From: Verrucomicrobiaceae bacterium
Lineage (GTDB): Bacteria > Verrucomicrobiota > Verrucomicrobiia > Verrucomicrobiales > Verrucomicrobiaceae
NCBI GenBank assembly: GCA_027484445.1
Contig: JAIXSY010000020.1
Location: forward strand, 38,558-102,557
Reading direction: 5' to 3'
Length of the DNA: 64,000 bases
Position numbers and translations under genes: made by a program. Every line of letters begins with the position of its first letter. Position 1 is the first letter of the stretch. The notes beneath the pieces are model-generated. The model saw nothing but the letters and a program-made list of their open reading frames with translations, searched no databases and was not told the DNA's origin. Shown piece by piece: positions 34,515-42,636 of the stretch.

Positions 34515-35894
34515 ATGTTCACCTTCACCGACAAAGCTGCCGTCACCACCTGCGATGGCGTTTCACGCCGCGATTTCATCACCGCCGGTGCTTTGAGCGC
34601 CATCGGCCTCACGATGCCCGGTTTCGCCAAACTGAGGGCGGAAGGCAAAGTGGACGCCAAAAAGAGCAACAAGGCCTGCATCATGATCTTCAACCTCGGG
34701 GCGCCGAGCCAGCAGGATCTCTGGGACATGAAGCCGGATGCGCCGAGCGAGATTCGCGGCCCGTTCAAGCCGATCCGCACGAAGAGCAATGCCTTCGAGA
34801 TCTCCGAGATCCTGCCGCTGCATGCGAAGATCGCGGACAAATTCAGCCTCGTGCGCTCCTGCTACCACACCGCCGCTGCGGTGCATGACACCGGGCATCA
34901 GATGATGCAGACGGGCCGCCTTTTCACCGGTGGCGTGAATACCCCGCACGTCGGCAGCGCTTTGGAGTTCCTCCAAGGCCGCCGCAGCGATCTCCCGGCG
35001 CACATCATCCTGCCGGAGACGATGGGCCCCACCGGCGGCAACATGCCGCATGGTCAGGACGCGGGCTTCCTCGGCAAGGCGTATGATCCCTTCGTCCTGA
35101 ACGCGAATCCGTCGGAAAAGGACTTCAAAGTGCCCGATCTGCTCCCGCCGAAGGAAATCAGTGAGGTGCGTCTCGAACGCCGCAAGCAGCTCCGCGAGCT
35201 GGTGGACAGCAGCGTGCGGAATTTCGAATACAGCGAGCAGGCGAAGCTCATGGACTCGAATTTCGAGTCCGCCTACCGCATCATGACCAGCACCCAGGCC
35301 CGCGAGGCCTTCGACCTGACCAAAGAGCCGCTCAAAGTGCGCGAGCGCTACGGGTTGAACCGCTTCGGTCAGAGCTGCCTGCTCGCGCGTCGCCTCGTCG
35401 AGCGTGGCGTGCGTTTCGTCACAGTGAACACCTTTATCACCGTGTTTGGCGAGATCACCTGGGACATCCACGGCTCCAAGCCCTTCACCAGCATCGAAGG
35501 CATGCGCGACATCGTCGCGCCGATGTATGACCAGGGCTACAGCGCCCTCATCGAGGACCTCTTCCAGCGCGGCATGCTCGACGACACCATGGTCACCTGC
35601 CTCGCGGAATTCGGCCGCACGCCCAAGATCAATCCCGCTGGTGGTCGCGACCACTGGCCGAACTGCTGGACCGTGAACTTCGCCGGCGGCGGCGTCAAAG
35701 GCGGCGAAGTCATCGGCAAATCCGACGACATCGGCGGCTACCCCACCGAGCGCCCCGTCGCCCCGCGTGAAATCGTCGCCACCATTTACCAAGCCCTCGG
35801 CGTCGATCTCCACACCGAACTCCCCGGCCCGCAGGGCAGACCCTATCCCGTCGTCGATTTCGGCACCCAGGCGATCAAGGAGCTGTTTGCGTAA
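34515..35894 (+). CDS. DUF1501 family secreted protein with Tat signal
   Basis: A 459-residue protein. The N-terminus carries a twin-arginine motif (CDGVSRRDFITAGALSAIGLTMPG). The body matches DUF1501: SNKACIMIFNLGAPSQQDLWDMKPDAPSEIRGPFKPI, the RSCYHTAAAVHDTGHQMMQTGR segment, GRTPKINPAGGRDHWPNCWTV and a C-terminal PREIVATIYQALGVD. This alkaline-phosphatase-like fold family is abundant in planctomycetes and verrucomicrobia, usually beside a DUF1549/DUF1553 gene; its biochemical role is not established. Here the partner-type gene is 2 kb downstream. A stem-loop at 35903-35922 follows its stop. Confidence 0.88.
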   Translation: MFTFTDKAAVTTCDGVSRRDFITAGALSAIGLTMPGFAKLRAEGKVDAKKSNKACIMIFNLGAPSQQDLWDMKPDAPSEIRGPFKPIRTKSNAFEISEILPLHAKIADKFSLVRSCYHTAAAVHDTGHQMMQTGRLFTGGVNTPHVGSALEFLQGRRSDLPAHIILPETMGPTGGNMPHGQDAGFLGKAYDPFVLNANPSEKDFKVPDLLPPKEISEVRLERRKQLRELVDSSVRNFEYSEQAKLMDSNFESAYRIMTSTQAREAFDLTKEPLKVRERYGLNRFGQSCLLARRLVERGVRFVTVNTFITVFGEITWDIHGSKPFTSIEGMRDIVAPMYDQGYSALIEDLFQRGMLDDTMVTCLAEFGRTPKINPAGGRDHWPNCWTVNFAGGGVKGGEVIGKSDDIGGYPTERPVAPREIVATIYQALGVDLHTELPGPQGRPYPVVDFGTQAIKELFA

Positions 35895-35902
35895 ACCCGG
35901 AG

Positions 35903-35922
35903 TGCGGACGCCATCGTCCGCA
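35903..35922. other. Perfect 8-bp stem-loop after the DUF1501 stop
   Basis: TGCGGACG pairs with CGTCCGCA around a CCAT loop, 9 bases after the TAA. No T tract follows, so Rho-independent termination in the classical form is not supported. A hairpin of the same size (8-bp stem, 4-base loop) follows the DUF1549/DUF1553 gene, so the two may belong to a short dispersed palindrome family. Confidence 0.45.
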
Positions 35923-35938
35923 TTGAATCCTTCGCTTC

Positions 35939-36541
35939 ATGAAGAAACTCACTCAATGTCTGCTGCTTGCTTTGCTGCACGCCAATCTTGGCGCAGCAGA
36001 AGCACTCATCGTGGGCGGCAAGTCGCCTGATGGACGGTTTGAAGTGGTGTTGGAGGATGGTGGAACTGGGTATCCTGTAGCTTTGATTCGGAATACCCAG
36101 TCTAAGTCGATATTATCGGACAGCATTGGCGGGGGTTATGGCAACAGCGTCCAAGTGCTTTCGGAAGAATTCAATTCCAAGGCGGCATGGAGTCCCGATT
36201 CAACCAAGGTGCTGATCAAAACTCGAGGAACCAAGTGGAGCACCAATCTCGCGCTCTTGCAGTTGAGAAATGGCAAGTTTGTCGAGGCGGAGCTGCCAGA
36301 TTTCTATCCCGCAGTGCTCAAAGACATCGGAGTTGCCTCAATTTATAGGAGAGCATTCACTTCTCCGCTTAGGTGGTCTGACAACTCCACGGTGATGCTA
36401 AAGCTCGAAGGGGATTGCGATTTGCCAGGCTTGAAGCCCGAGGAAAGTCGGCGCTGGTTTGAATATGAGGTCACGGTTGACCTCGCTGGCAAGACAAAGC
36501 CAGTCATCAAGAGACTGGCTCTCAAGGAGCACAATGGCTAA
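35939..36541 (+). CDS. Secreted protein of unknown function with beta-propeller-like segments
   Basis: A 200-residue protein with a signal peptide (MKKLTQCLLLALLHANLGAA). The mature part contains two segments resembling WD40-like PD40 blades, KSPDGRFEVVLEDGG and AAWSPDSTKVLIKTRG, followed by NLALLQLRNGKFVEAEL. It is too short for a whole propeller. No family is assigned. It follows the DUF1501 gene by 44 bases and converges on the VapC gene. Confidence 0.55.
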   Translation: MKKLTQCLLLALLHANLGAAEALIVGGKSPDGRFEVVLEDGGTGYPVALIRNTQSKSILSDSIGGGYGNSVQVLSEEFNSKAAWSPDSTKVLIKTRGTKWSTNLALLQLRNGKFVEAELPDFYPAVLKDIGVASIYRRAFTSPLRWSDNSTVMLKLEGDCDLPGLKPEESRRWFEYEVTVDLAGKTKPVIKRLALKEHNG

Positions 36542-36547
36542 CGCATA

Positions 36548-36934
36548 TCACCAAAACAACGGCACTCCGTAAACCGGAAACTCCACGTCACACGCCACCA
36601 AATGAAACCCGCCCGTCAGCGCCTGAGCAATGATCATCCGGTCGAAAGGATCGCGATGATGCATGGGCAGACTGTCGAGCTTCATGATGTCGTCGTAGCT
36701 GATCGAGAGCAGGCGAAGGCGGTTCACACGGCTTTCTTGATCGATCAGATCGGCCAGCGGAGCGCCCAGCTTCAGTTTGCCGAGCTGGATCTTGATTTGG
36801 AGTTCCCACACGCTCGCATGGCTCAGCCAGATTTGATTCGAGCGATCACTCAGCGTCTGCCGGACATGTGCGGGCAGTTTGGGGCTGTTTTCGTTCCACC
36901 AGATGAAAGCGTGCGTGTCGAGCAGGTAGTTCAT
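36548..36934 (-). CDS. vapC: PIN-domain toxin (VapC family)
   Basis: A 128-residue PIN domain protein, expected to be a Mg2+-dependent ribonuclease inhibited by the upstream antitoxin. Acidic active-site residues are at the expected places: Asp6 (LLDTHAFIWW), Glu44 (SVWELQIK), Asp95 and Asp98 (HRDPFDRMIIAQA) and Asp116. The HRDPFDRMIIAQA segment is typical of the subgroup. Its ATG overlaps the antitoxin stop (ATGA), the usual vapBC coupling. It lies between two secreted-protein genes. Confidence 0.88.
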   Translation of the reverse strand: MNYLLDTHAFIWWNENSPKLPAHVRQTLSDRSNQIWLSHASVWELQIKIQLGKLKLGAPLADLIDQESRVNRLRLLSISYDDIMKLDSLPMHHRDPFDRMIIAQALTGGFHLVACDVEFPVYGVPLFW

Positions 36935-37146
36935 GCGTCGCGGCCCAGCCAGAATTCGTCCGGCAGTGGGGAGTCGAAGTCGTCAGCCACCTGCCACTTG
37001 CCTTTGCCCAGGCCGGAAACCCGCGGGCCATCGGCGTTCGCTTGGTTTTCGACGGACAGCTCCGCCATCAGCCAGCTCAGCAGCGAACGCTTCTCCGCCG
37101 CCGGTAGTCCCGTCGCCGCGATCTCGATTTCAGCCAGTGTGCTCAT
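36931..37146 (-). CDS. vapB: VapB-type antitoxin partner of the PIN toxin
   Basis: A 71-residue protein (MSTLAEIEIAATGLPAAEKRSLLSWLMAEL...). The helical N-terminus resembles the addiction-module segment of such antitoxins, and the C-terminal GKWQVADDFDSPLPDEFWLG is the acidic toxin-wrapping peptide common in PIN partners. No clear DNA-binding fold is recognisable in the short N-terminus. The overlap with vapC and the gene order support the assignment. Confidence 0.78.
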   Translation of the reverse strand: MSTLAEIEIAATGLPAAEKRSLLSWLMAELSVENQANADGPRVSGLGKGKWQVADDFDSPLPDEFWLGRDA

Positions 37147-37175
37147 GCTGGCATCCTAAATTCCGTCCCTGATTC

Positions 37176-37898
37176 ATGCAACTCCGCATCTCCAGCCTCA
37201 TCTATCTCCTCCTGACCGGCATTGCTCTTTTGTGCAACGCATTGGCAGACGGGCTGCCGTATGGCCATAACGAAGGTGGCGGCACATCCATGCACTGTGA
37301 TTTTGTGGCCATCGGCTTGTCTGATAAACAAATGCGGCAGATTAGTGCCACCGGGCTCGCTGAGCTAGATGACAAGCAACTCCGCCTTGTTAGGACATTC
37401 TACTCAGGCTTCCCAGCAAAAGTCGGCGTTGCTTCATCCACCACTAACGACGGTCTTGAGAGGGTTGAATCTGTCGCGGATGTGATTTGGTGGTATTCCC
37501 ACGAGATTCGCATCCCGCTCCGGATCGCAGACAAGAACGAAAAGATTGCGATGCCAGACGCGAAGCCGTGGACGCCAGACGCTGAGAATCACTTTCGTTT
37601 GTCGCCAGAGGGCCAGTTGTTTCACATGGGCTCGCTCATCAGTCTTCAAGAAGCCCAGGATATGATTGACCGCGTCGCTAAGAAGCCCAAGGCCAACCAG
37701 AATGACGATCAAGTGCACATCACGCTTACAGTGCCACCTCGTGCACAGCGAGAGCATGTGGTGATTGATGCCCAGGTCATCAAACAGTTGCCACAAAGCT
37801 GGCCAACCGAAGACACGACGGCTGTAATCCTAAAAATACGCGACTTTCTGAGCATCTACGCACGCTCAAAAGGAATCGAACTCTACTACGCATGGTAG
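37176..37898 (+). CDS. Secreted protein of unknown function
   Basis: A 240-residue protein with a signal peptide (MQLRISSLIYLLLTGIALLCNALA). The mature protein is a mixed alpha/beta sequence without recognised motifs; a helical segment (SLQEAQDMIDRVAKKPKAN) precedes a basic stretch with PPRAQREHVVIDAQVIKQLPQSW, which could be an ExbD-like periplasmic fragment, but this is weak. It is divergent from vapB across 29 bases and nearly abuts the DUF1549/DUF1553 gene downstream. Confidence 0.55.
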   Translation: MQLRISSLIYLLLTGIALLCNALADGLPYGHNEGGGTSMHCDFVAIGLSDKQMRQISATGLAELDDKQLRLVRTFYSGFPAKVGVASSTTNDGLERVESVADVIWWYSHEIRIPLRIADKNEKIAMPDAKPWTPDAENHFRLSPEGQLFHMGSLISLQEAQDMIDRVAKKPKANQNDDQVHITLTVPPRAQREHVVIDAQVIKQLPQSWPTEDTTAVILKIRDFLSIYARSKGIELYYAW

Positions 37899-37906
37899 CC
37901 CCAAAC

Positions 37907-40102
37907 ATGATCAAGCACGTTCAAGTACTCATTTTACTCCTAGCCGCCACCTCGGCAGCCGCCGAAGCCCCGTCCTTCCGCAATACCATCCAGCCGATCC
38001 TCACCCGCTACGGCTGCGCGATGGGTGCCTGCCATGGCGCGGCGGCGGGACAAGGCGGCTTCCGCCTCTCGCTGCGTGGTTTCGATGACGAGGGCGACTG
38101 GCTTTCGATCACGCGGAGTGCGAATGGCCGCCGCCTGACACTCGAAGATCCAGCTCGCAGCCTCTTTCTCCTCAAAGCGGTCAAAGCGGTGCCGCACAAG
38201 GGCGACAAGCGTTTCGAGGTGAATTCGCCGGAATACAAAGCCATCGTCGATTGGATCGCGGCGGGGGCACCGGGGCCGAAGGCGGATGATCCGCGCATCA
38301 CGTCGCTCAGCGTGTCGGAGCCGCATCTCGTCACGCAGGCTGGCAAGAGCGTGCAGCTCAAAGTCACCGCGAAATTCAGCGACGGGCACAGCGAGGACGT
38401 CACCCGCTGGTGCAAATACAACGCCACCAACGCCAGCGTGGCCACCGTGGATGACAGCGGCCTCATCAAGACCACGGGCAGCGGTGAGGCAACGGTCAGC
38501 GCCTGGTATCTGAGCCTGCTGAGCGTCACCACCGTCACCGTGCCGAATCCTGGCAAGCCGAACGTGGAAGCCTTCGCGGCCTTGAAACCGCGCAACTTCA
38601 TCGACGAGCATGTTTTGACGAAACTGCGCGAGCTGAACATCCCGCCCTCCGGTCGCGCCACGGACGCGGAGTTCCTGCGCCGGGCGTTTCTCGATACAAT
38701 CGGCGTTTTGCCCACGATGGAAGAAGCGAAGGCCTTCCTCGCCGACAAGGCCGCGGACAAACGCGACCACCTCATTGACGCGCTGCTGAAGCGGCCCGAG
38801 TTCGTCGATTACTGGTCGCATCGATGGAGCGATCTCTTCCTCGTGAATGGCGACAAACTCATGCCGCAGGCCATGTGGTCGTATTACAACTGGATCCGCC
38901 GTCACGTCGCCGCGAACACGCCGTGGGACGCCATGGTGCGTGATCTGCTCACCGCCACCGGCAGCACGCTCGAGCACGGCGGCGGCAACTTTTTCATCCT
39001 CAATGACGAGCCGACGAAGTGCGCCGAAACCGTCAGCGTCGCCTTCCTCGGCACCTCCATCGGCTGCGCGAAGTGTCACAACCACCCGATGGAAAAGTGG
39101 ACCTACGATCAATACTACGCCTTCGCGAATCTCTTCGCCCGTGTGCGCACGAAAAACGGCACGCAGGCCGATGAACGCGTGCTTTTCAGCGACACGCAGG
39201 GCGATCTCGTCGCGCCGCTCACCGGCAAACCGCAGCCGCCGCGTCCGCTCGATGCCTTGCAGCCCGTCTCGATGACCTCCAGCGAGGATCGACGCATCAC
39301 GCTCGCGAACTGGCTCACCAGCGCCAATAATAAGCTCTTCCAACGCGCCATCGTGAACCGCGTGTGGGCAAACTTTTTCGGCAGTGGCCTCGTCGAGGCC
39401 GTCGATGACCTCCGCGTCACCAATCCCGCCAGCAACGAACCGCTCTTCGCCGCCGCGTGCGAGCACCTCGTGAAGCAAAAGTTCGACCTGAAAGCCCTCA
39501 TGCGCACCATTTTGCAAAGCGAGACCTACCAGCGCAGCAGCATCACCCTTCCCGAAAACATCACCGACCTCCGCTACGGCTCCCACTACGTCCCACGCCG
39601 ACTGAAAGCCGAGGTGCTGCTCGATACCGTCAGCCAGGTCACCGCCGCGCCCACCACCTTCAAAATCGACCGTCGCAACGCCAACCGCGGCACTGCCGAC
39701 GCCTACCCCATGGGCTTCCGCGCCCTGCAACTGCCCGACAGCAACATCGCCAGCTACTTCCTCAAAAGTTTCGGCCGCGCCGACCGCGTCGCCACCTGCG
39801 AATGCGAGCGCACGAACGAACCCAGCATGGCCCAGGCCCTCCACATCGCGAATGGAGAGACCCTGAACCAAAAGCTCGCCCAAAAAGACAACCGCCTCGA
39901 CGCCCTGCTCACCAGCCAGCAGCCCGACGCCAAGATCATCGAAGAAGCCTACCTCCTCACCCTCACCCGCGCCCCCACCGCTCGCGAACTCGAAAAAGCC
40001 ACCGCCCTCCTCACCACCGCCAAACCCGAAGACCGCCGCACCACGCTCGAAGACCTCTTCTGGAGCCTGATGAGCTCGAAGGAGTTTTTGTTTAATCATT
40101 GA
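37907..40102 (+). CDS. Secreted DUF1549/DUF1553 protein with heme-type CX4CH motif and Big2 domain
   Basis: About 731 residues from ATG 37907. A frame start at 37892 would overlap the upstream gene by 7 bases and displace the signal peptide (MIKHVQVLILLLAATSAAAEA). Order of parts: a planctomycete-type cytochrome-like region with YGCAMGACHGAAAGQGGFRLSL (CX4CH spacing), a Big2 immunoglobulin-like domain (about 130-205, SVQLKVTAKFSDGHSEDVTRW), DUF1549 (NFIDEHVLTKLRELNIPPSGRATDAEFLRRAFLDTIGVLP) and DUF1553 to the end (ITLANWLTSANNKLFQRAIVNRVWANFFGSGLVE). The DUF1549 part includes a second CxxCH (IGCAKCHNHPMEKW), which may bind heme. The function is not established; it usually pairs with DUF1501 proteins. 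Confidence 0.88.
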   Translation: MIKHVQVLILLLAATSAAAEAPSFRNTIQPILTRYGCAMGACHGAAAGQGGFRLSLRGFDDEGDWLSITRSANGRRLTLEDPARSLFLLKAVKAVPHKGDKRFEVNSPEYKAIVDWIAAGAPGPKADDPRITSLSVSEPHLVTQAGKSVQLKVTAKFSDGHSEDVTRWCKYNATNASVATVDDSGLIKTTGSGEATVSAWYLSLLSVTTVTVPNPGKPNVEAFAALKPRNFIDEHVLTKLRELNIPPSGRATDAEFLRRAFLDTIGVLPTMEEAKAFLADKAADKRDHLIDALLKRPEFVDYWSHRWSDLFLVNGDKLMPQAMWSYYNWIRRHVAANTPWDAMVRDLLTATGSTLEHGGGNFFILNDEPTKCAETVSVAFLGTSIGCAKCHNHPMEKWTYDQYYAFANLFARVRTKNGTQADERVLFSDTQGDLVAPLTGKPQPPRPLDALQPVSMTSSEDRRITLANWLTSANNKLFQRAIVNRVWANFFGSGLVEAVDDLRVTNPASNEPLFAAACEHLVKQKFDLKALMRTILQSETYQRSSITLPENITDLRYGSHYVPRRLKAEVLLDTVSQVTAAPTTFKIDRRNANRGTADAYPMGFRALQLPDSNIASYFLKSFGRADRVATCECERTNEPSMAQALHIANGETLNQKLAQKDNRLDALLTSQQPDAKIIEEAYLLTLTRAPTARELEKATALLTTAKPEDRRTTLEDLFWSLMSSKEFLFNH

Positions 40103-40109
40103 GCCGTAG

Positions 40110-40129
40110 AGCGAATGTCCACATTCGCT
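40110..40129. other. Perfect 8-bp stem-loop after the DUF1549/DUF1553 stop
   Basis: AGCGAATG pairs with CATTCGCT around a TCCA loop, starting 8 bases after the stop codon. No T tract follows. It has the same geometry as the hairpin at 35903-35922. Confidence 0.45.
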
Positions 40130-40139
40130 TCAAACCACG

Positions 40140-41054
40140 ATGAAACTGCCGAATAGCCTGACAGGACCATCGAATCGGGGCGAAGCCGCGCCGGAGTCAA
40201 ATCAATGGAAAGCTCATGGCTGCCTTCCTGGTATCATTGTCATAGGGTGGCTGCTGTACATGTTCATCCCGCTGATTGGCAATGGACTCGGGTTTGTTGT
40301 TGTCTTGGCGTCTCCTCTTGGTTTCGCGCCCGCACTTGAAGCGATGGGATTACCCAAAAATCTCGCGATGGTTGGTGGATTTGGCGTGTTTGTGGTCTTG
40401 CTGTCGCTTCCTTGGTTTAGTTTCCTTGCCAGCAGGATTTCCGTGACGGCAGCATGCACAGCGGGTGTGATTGTCCTTCTGCTGACTCACATGTCGGGCT
40501 GTCGAAAAGTCTCATCAGAGATGTCGAAGATTACATGGAACAGGTCACAAGCCCAACGGGCTTGCGTCATGCAGCCCAGGGTTCGCAGAACCCTGGGTAT
40601 CAAGTCGCCCCACACCTCCATGTCGCCGAACCCCAACGGGGTTCCGTCCAAGGTCGAGGGGCTCCATGCTTTCATCAATTCATCGAATTCTCGCGGCACC
40701 GACGCAACCCCGTTGGGGTTGGTTGTCGGTATCATTGGGGGTGAATCGCCAAACCCAGGGTTGTTCCAACCCTGGGCTGTAAGCCGCAAGCCCGTTGGGC
40801 TTGAACGGAAGACCACGGATCATGCGTCCGCTTCACGCAGACCTCGTTTGGCTTCGAGCAAGGCTCGAAATTGCTCAATCGTGAGCGCTCGTGACGGATC
40901 ACGCTCAAAGCGCTCCCACCGTGCATCCAATTCACGTTTTTCGACTTCGGTGACTTCGTCTGAGCCGCCTTCGATTTCGATGGGTGCCGACAGATTCACG
41001 ACCGCAATATCGGGTTTTCTCGCACCACCAGGCGAGCGCGATTTCGGAAGATGA
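40140..41054 (+). CDS. Membrane-protein ORF whose 3' part runs through a repeat element
   Basis: The first 120 or so residues look like a real small membrane protein: a polar N-terminus and three hydrophobic helices (about 31-56, 76-93 and 97-116). From about residue 137 (base 40549) the frame enters the nested palindrome and then reads antisense to the antitoxin-like gene, giving low-complexity basic sequence that is unlikely to be protein. The likely history is that the repeat inserted near the 3' end and removed the original stop. The functional product, if any, is probably the N-terminal part. Confidence 0.4.
   Translation: MKLPNSLTGPSNRGEAAPESNQWKAHGCLPGIIVIGWLLYMFIPLIGNGLGFVVVLASPLGFAPALEAMGLPKNLAMVGGFGVFVVLLSLPWFSFLASRISVTAACTAGVIVLLLTHMSGCRKVSSEMSKITWNRSQAQRACVMQPRVRRTLGIKSPHTSMSPNPNGVPSKVEGLHAFINSSNSRGTDATPLGLVVGIIGGESPNPGLFQPWAVSRKPVGLERKTTDHASASRRPRLASSKARNCSIVSARDGSRSKRSHRASNSRFSTSVTSSEPPSISMGADRFTTAISGFLAPPGERDFGR
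40549..40802. repeat. 254-bp nested palindromic repeat element (REP/BIME-like)
   Basis: The element is almost symmetric about base 40675. It begins with AAGCCCAACGGGCTT (40549-40563) and ends with AAGCCCGTTGGGCTT (40788-40802). Inside are CCCAGGG...CCCTGGG hairpins at 40575-40597 and 40754-40776, and AACCCCAACGGGGTT (40629-40643) facing AACCCCGTTGGGGTT (40706-40720). Each block is itself palindromic and is mirrored in the other arm. No transposase is encoded. A related hairpin occurs at 63225-63255. The structure suits a non-autonomous mobile palindrome of the REP class. Confidence 0.8.
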
Positions 41055-41095
41055 GTGAGGGAGAATGTTCTGGAAGCACTTTTTCTGGACGTCAC
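40820..41095 (-). CDS. Addiction-module antitoxin-like protein, possibly a remnant
   Basis: A 91-residue frame whose C-terminal half ([35 protein letters not shown]) resembles the C-terminus of small antitoxins of the TIGR02574 type. The usual N-terminal helix of that family (an LPxxERxxLxxxLLxSL-like segment) is not visible, and the first 35 residues look like translated non-coding DNA. A later start or a truncated gene is possible. No RelE/ParE toxin is adjacent. The stop is 17 bases from the end of the palindromic element. Confidence 0.4.
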   Translation of the reverse strand: MTSRKSASRTFSLTHLPKSRSPGGARKPDIAVVNLSAPIEIEGGSDEVTEVEKRELDARWERFERDPSRALTIEQFRALLEAKRGLREADA

Positions 41096-41226
41096 GCTTC
41101 GTGAGAAAAAGGCCTCACGGATTGCGCAGATCTTTCAGGACAGAGCTTGGCTTTCTTTTGTCATTTCGACGGTTTCTCTCCATGCTGAGGCAACCGGTCG
41201 CAGCGACTGGACGATTTATTGATCCC

Positions 41227-42513
41227 ATGCCCAACGGTCCTCTCTCCACCAAGCTCTTTGACCTCGCCAAACAAGTGATTCCTGGCGGGGTAAACTCCCC
41301 TGTGCGCGCTTTTCGAAATGTTGGAGGTGATCCGTTTTTCGTGCAACGGGCGAAAGGCTGCCGCATCTGGGATGTGGACGGGCGAGAGATGATCGACTTT
41401 GTCGGCACCTGGGGGCCTGCGATCCTGGGTCATGCGCCGGTTTCCGTGATCGAGGCCATCCATACGGCGGCGAAGGAAGGCGTCAGCTTTGGCATTCCGA
41501 ACCCCTACGAGGTGAAGATGGCGCAGACGATCTGCGAGTGGGTGCCCTCCATCCAGAAGGTGCGCATGGTCAGCAGCGGCACGGAGGCGACGATGAGCGC
41601 CATCCGCCTAGCGCGTGGCTTCACAGGACGGCACCGCTTGGTGAAATTCGACGGCTGCTACCATGGCCATAGCGATAGCCTGCTGGTCGCCGCAGGCAGC
41701 GGCGCGCTGACGCACGGCAATCCCGACAGCGCCGGAGTGCCTCCAGCCTTCGCGGAGCTGACCACGGTGCTGCCGTTCAATGACGAGGCGGCCCTGGAGG
41801 AGCTTTTTGAAAAAAAGGGCCATGAGATCGCCGCGCTGATCGTGGAGCCTTACCCAGCGAACGCGGGTCTGATTTTGCCCAAGCCCGGCTTCCTGCAAAA
41901 ACTGCGTGACCTGACGGCGAAGCATGGGGTGGTGCTGATCTTTGACGAGGTGATGACCGGCTTCCGCTTGGCCAAAGGCGGGGTGCAAGAGCTGGAAGGC
42001 ATCACGCCGGACCTCACCTGCCTGGGCAAGGTGATCGGCGGCGGGCTACCGGTCGGCGCCTTTGGCGGCCGGGCGGACATCATGGACCACCTGGCACCGC
42101 TGGGGCCTGTGTATCAGGCAGGCACCCTGAGCGGGAATCCAGTCGCCCTGGCCGCCGGGCTGGCGCAGCTGCGTGAGCTGGACCGTCAGAAGGGCTATGC
42201 CTACCTGGAGGAAATCGGCCAGGTCATGGAAGACGCCGTGCTGGACGTGCTGAAGAAAAAGGGCCTGGATTACCGCTGGTATCGTCGTGGCAGCATGTTC
42301 TGCCTGTTCTTCACGGAGAAAGAAGTCCACAACCTCCAGGACGCGAAGACTTCGGACCTAGCCGCCTTCCGGAAGTTTTTCCATCACTGCCTGGACCACG
42401 GCGTTTACTTCGCCCCGAGCCAGTTTGAGACGGGCTTCATCAGCATGGCGCACGCGAAGGCCGACATGGAACGCACGGCGGAGGTGGCGGCGGCAGCGCT
42501 TTCCGCGTTTTGA
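41227..42513 (+). CDS. hemL: Glutamate-1-semialdehyde 2,1-aminomutase
   Basis: A 428-residue PLP enzyme of the class III aminotransferase family that makes 5-aminolevulinate from glutamate-1-semialdehyde in the C5 heme pathway. It starts [29 protein letters not shown], the family N-terminus. [30 protein letters not shown] and the Schiff-base lysine in [17 protein letters not shown] (about Lys268) are intact. ATG 41227 is chosen over an in-frame start at 41065 because the upstream residues do not resemble the family. The product supports the heme demand of the respiratory genes in this window. Confidence 0.95.
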   Translation: MPNGPLSTKLFDLAKQVIPGGVNSPVRAFRNVGGDPFFVQRAKGCRIWDVDGREMIDFVGTWGPAILGHAPVSVIEAIHTAAKEGVSFGIPNPYEVKMAQTICEWVPSIQKVRMVSSGTEATMSAIRLARGFTGRHRLVKFDGCYHGHSDSLLVAAGSGALTHGNPDSAGVPPAFAELTTVLPFNDEAALEELFEKKGHEIAALIVEPYPANAGLILPKPGFLQKLRDLTAKHGVVLIFDEVMTGFRLAKGGVQELEGITPDLTCLGKVIGGGLPVGAFGGRADIMDHLAPLGPVYQAGTLSGNPVALAAGLAQLRELDRQKGYAYLEEIGQVMEDAVLDVLKKKGLDYRWYRRGSMFCLFFTEKEVHNLQDAKTSDLAAFRKFFHHCLDHGVYFAPSQFETGFISMAHAKADMERTAEVAAAALSAF

Positions 42514-42636
42514 CCGCATCCCGATCGCGCGAAAAAAACATCGCTCTGCCTTGGCAGGAGTCCCGCCCTTGCCAAAGGCGCGCTTCCGTCCACTATCACA
42601 CCCCCTCTGGCGGTCAGACCCGCCGGCCCCTCCCCC

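Noticed and set aside
34563..35813. A 416-codon open frame antisense to the DUF1501 gene
   Set aside because: It mirrors a clear Tat-secreted DUF1501 protein and has antisense composition without motifs.
37940..40099. A 719-codon open frame antisense to the DUF1549/DUF1553 gene
   Set aside because: The forward frame has a signal peptide and several recognised domains. The reverse frame is Gly/Ala/Glu/Val-rich with no domain, as expected opposite GC-rich codons.
40549..40802. A CRISPR array
   Set aside because: The repeats are mirrored hairpins in a single symmetric element, not regularly spaced direct repeats with unique spacers, and no cas gene is present.
40487..40935. Short ORFs inside the palindromic element
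   Set aside because: Their predicted peptides only translate the repeat blocks (CCCAACGGGG, CCCAGGG), so they are not genes.
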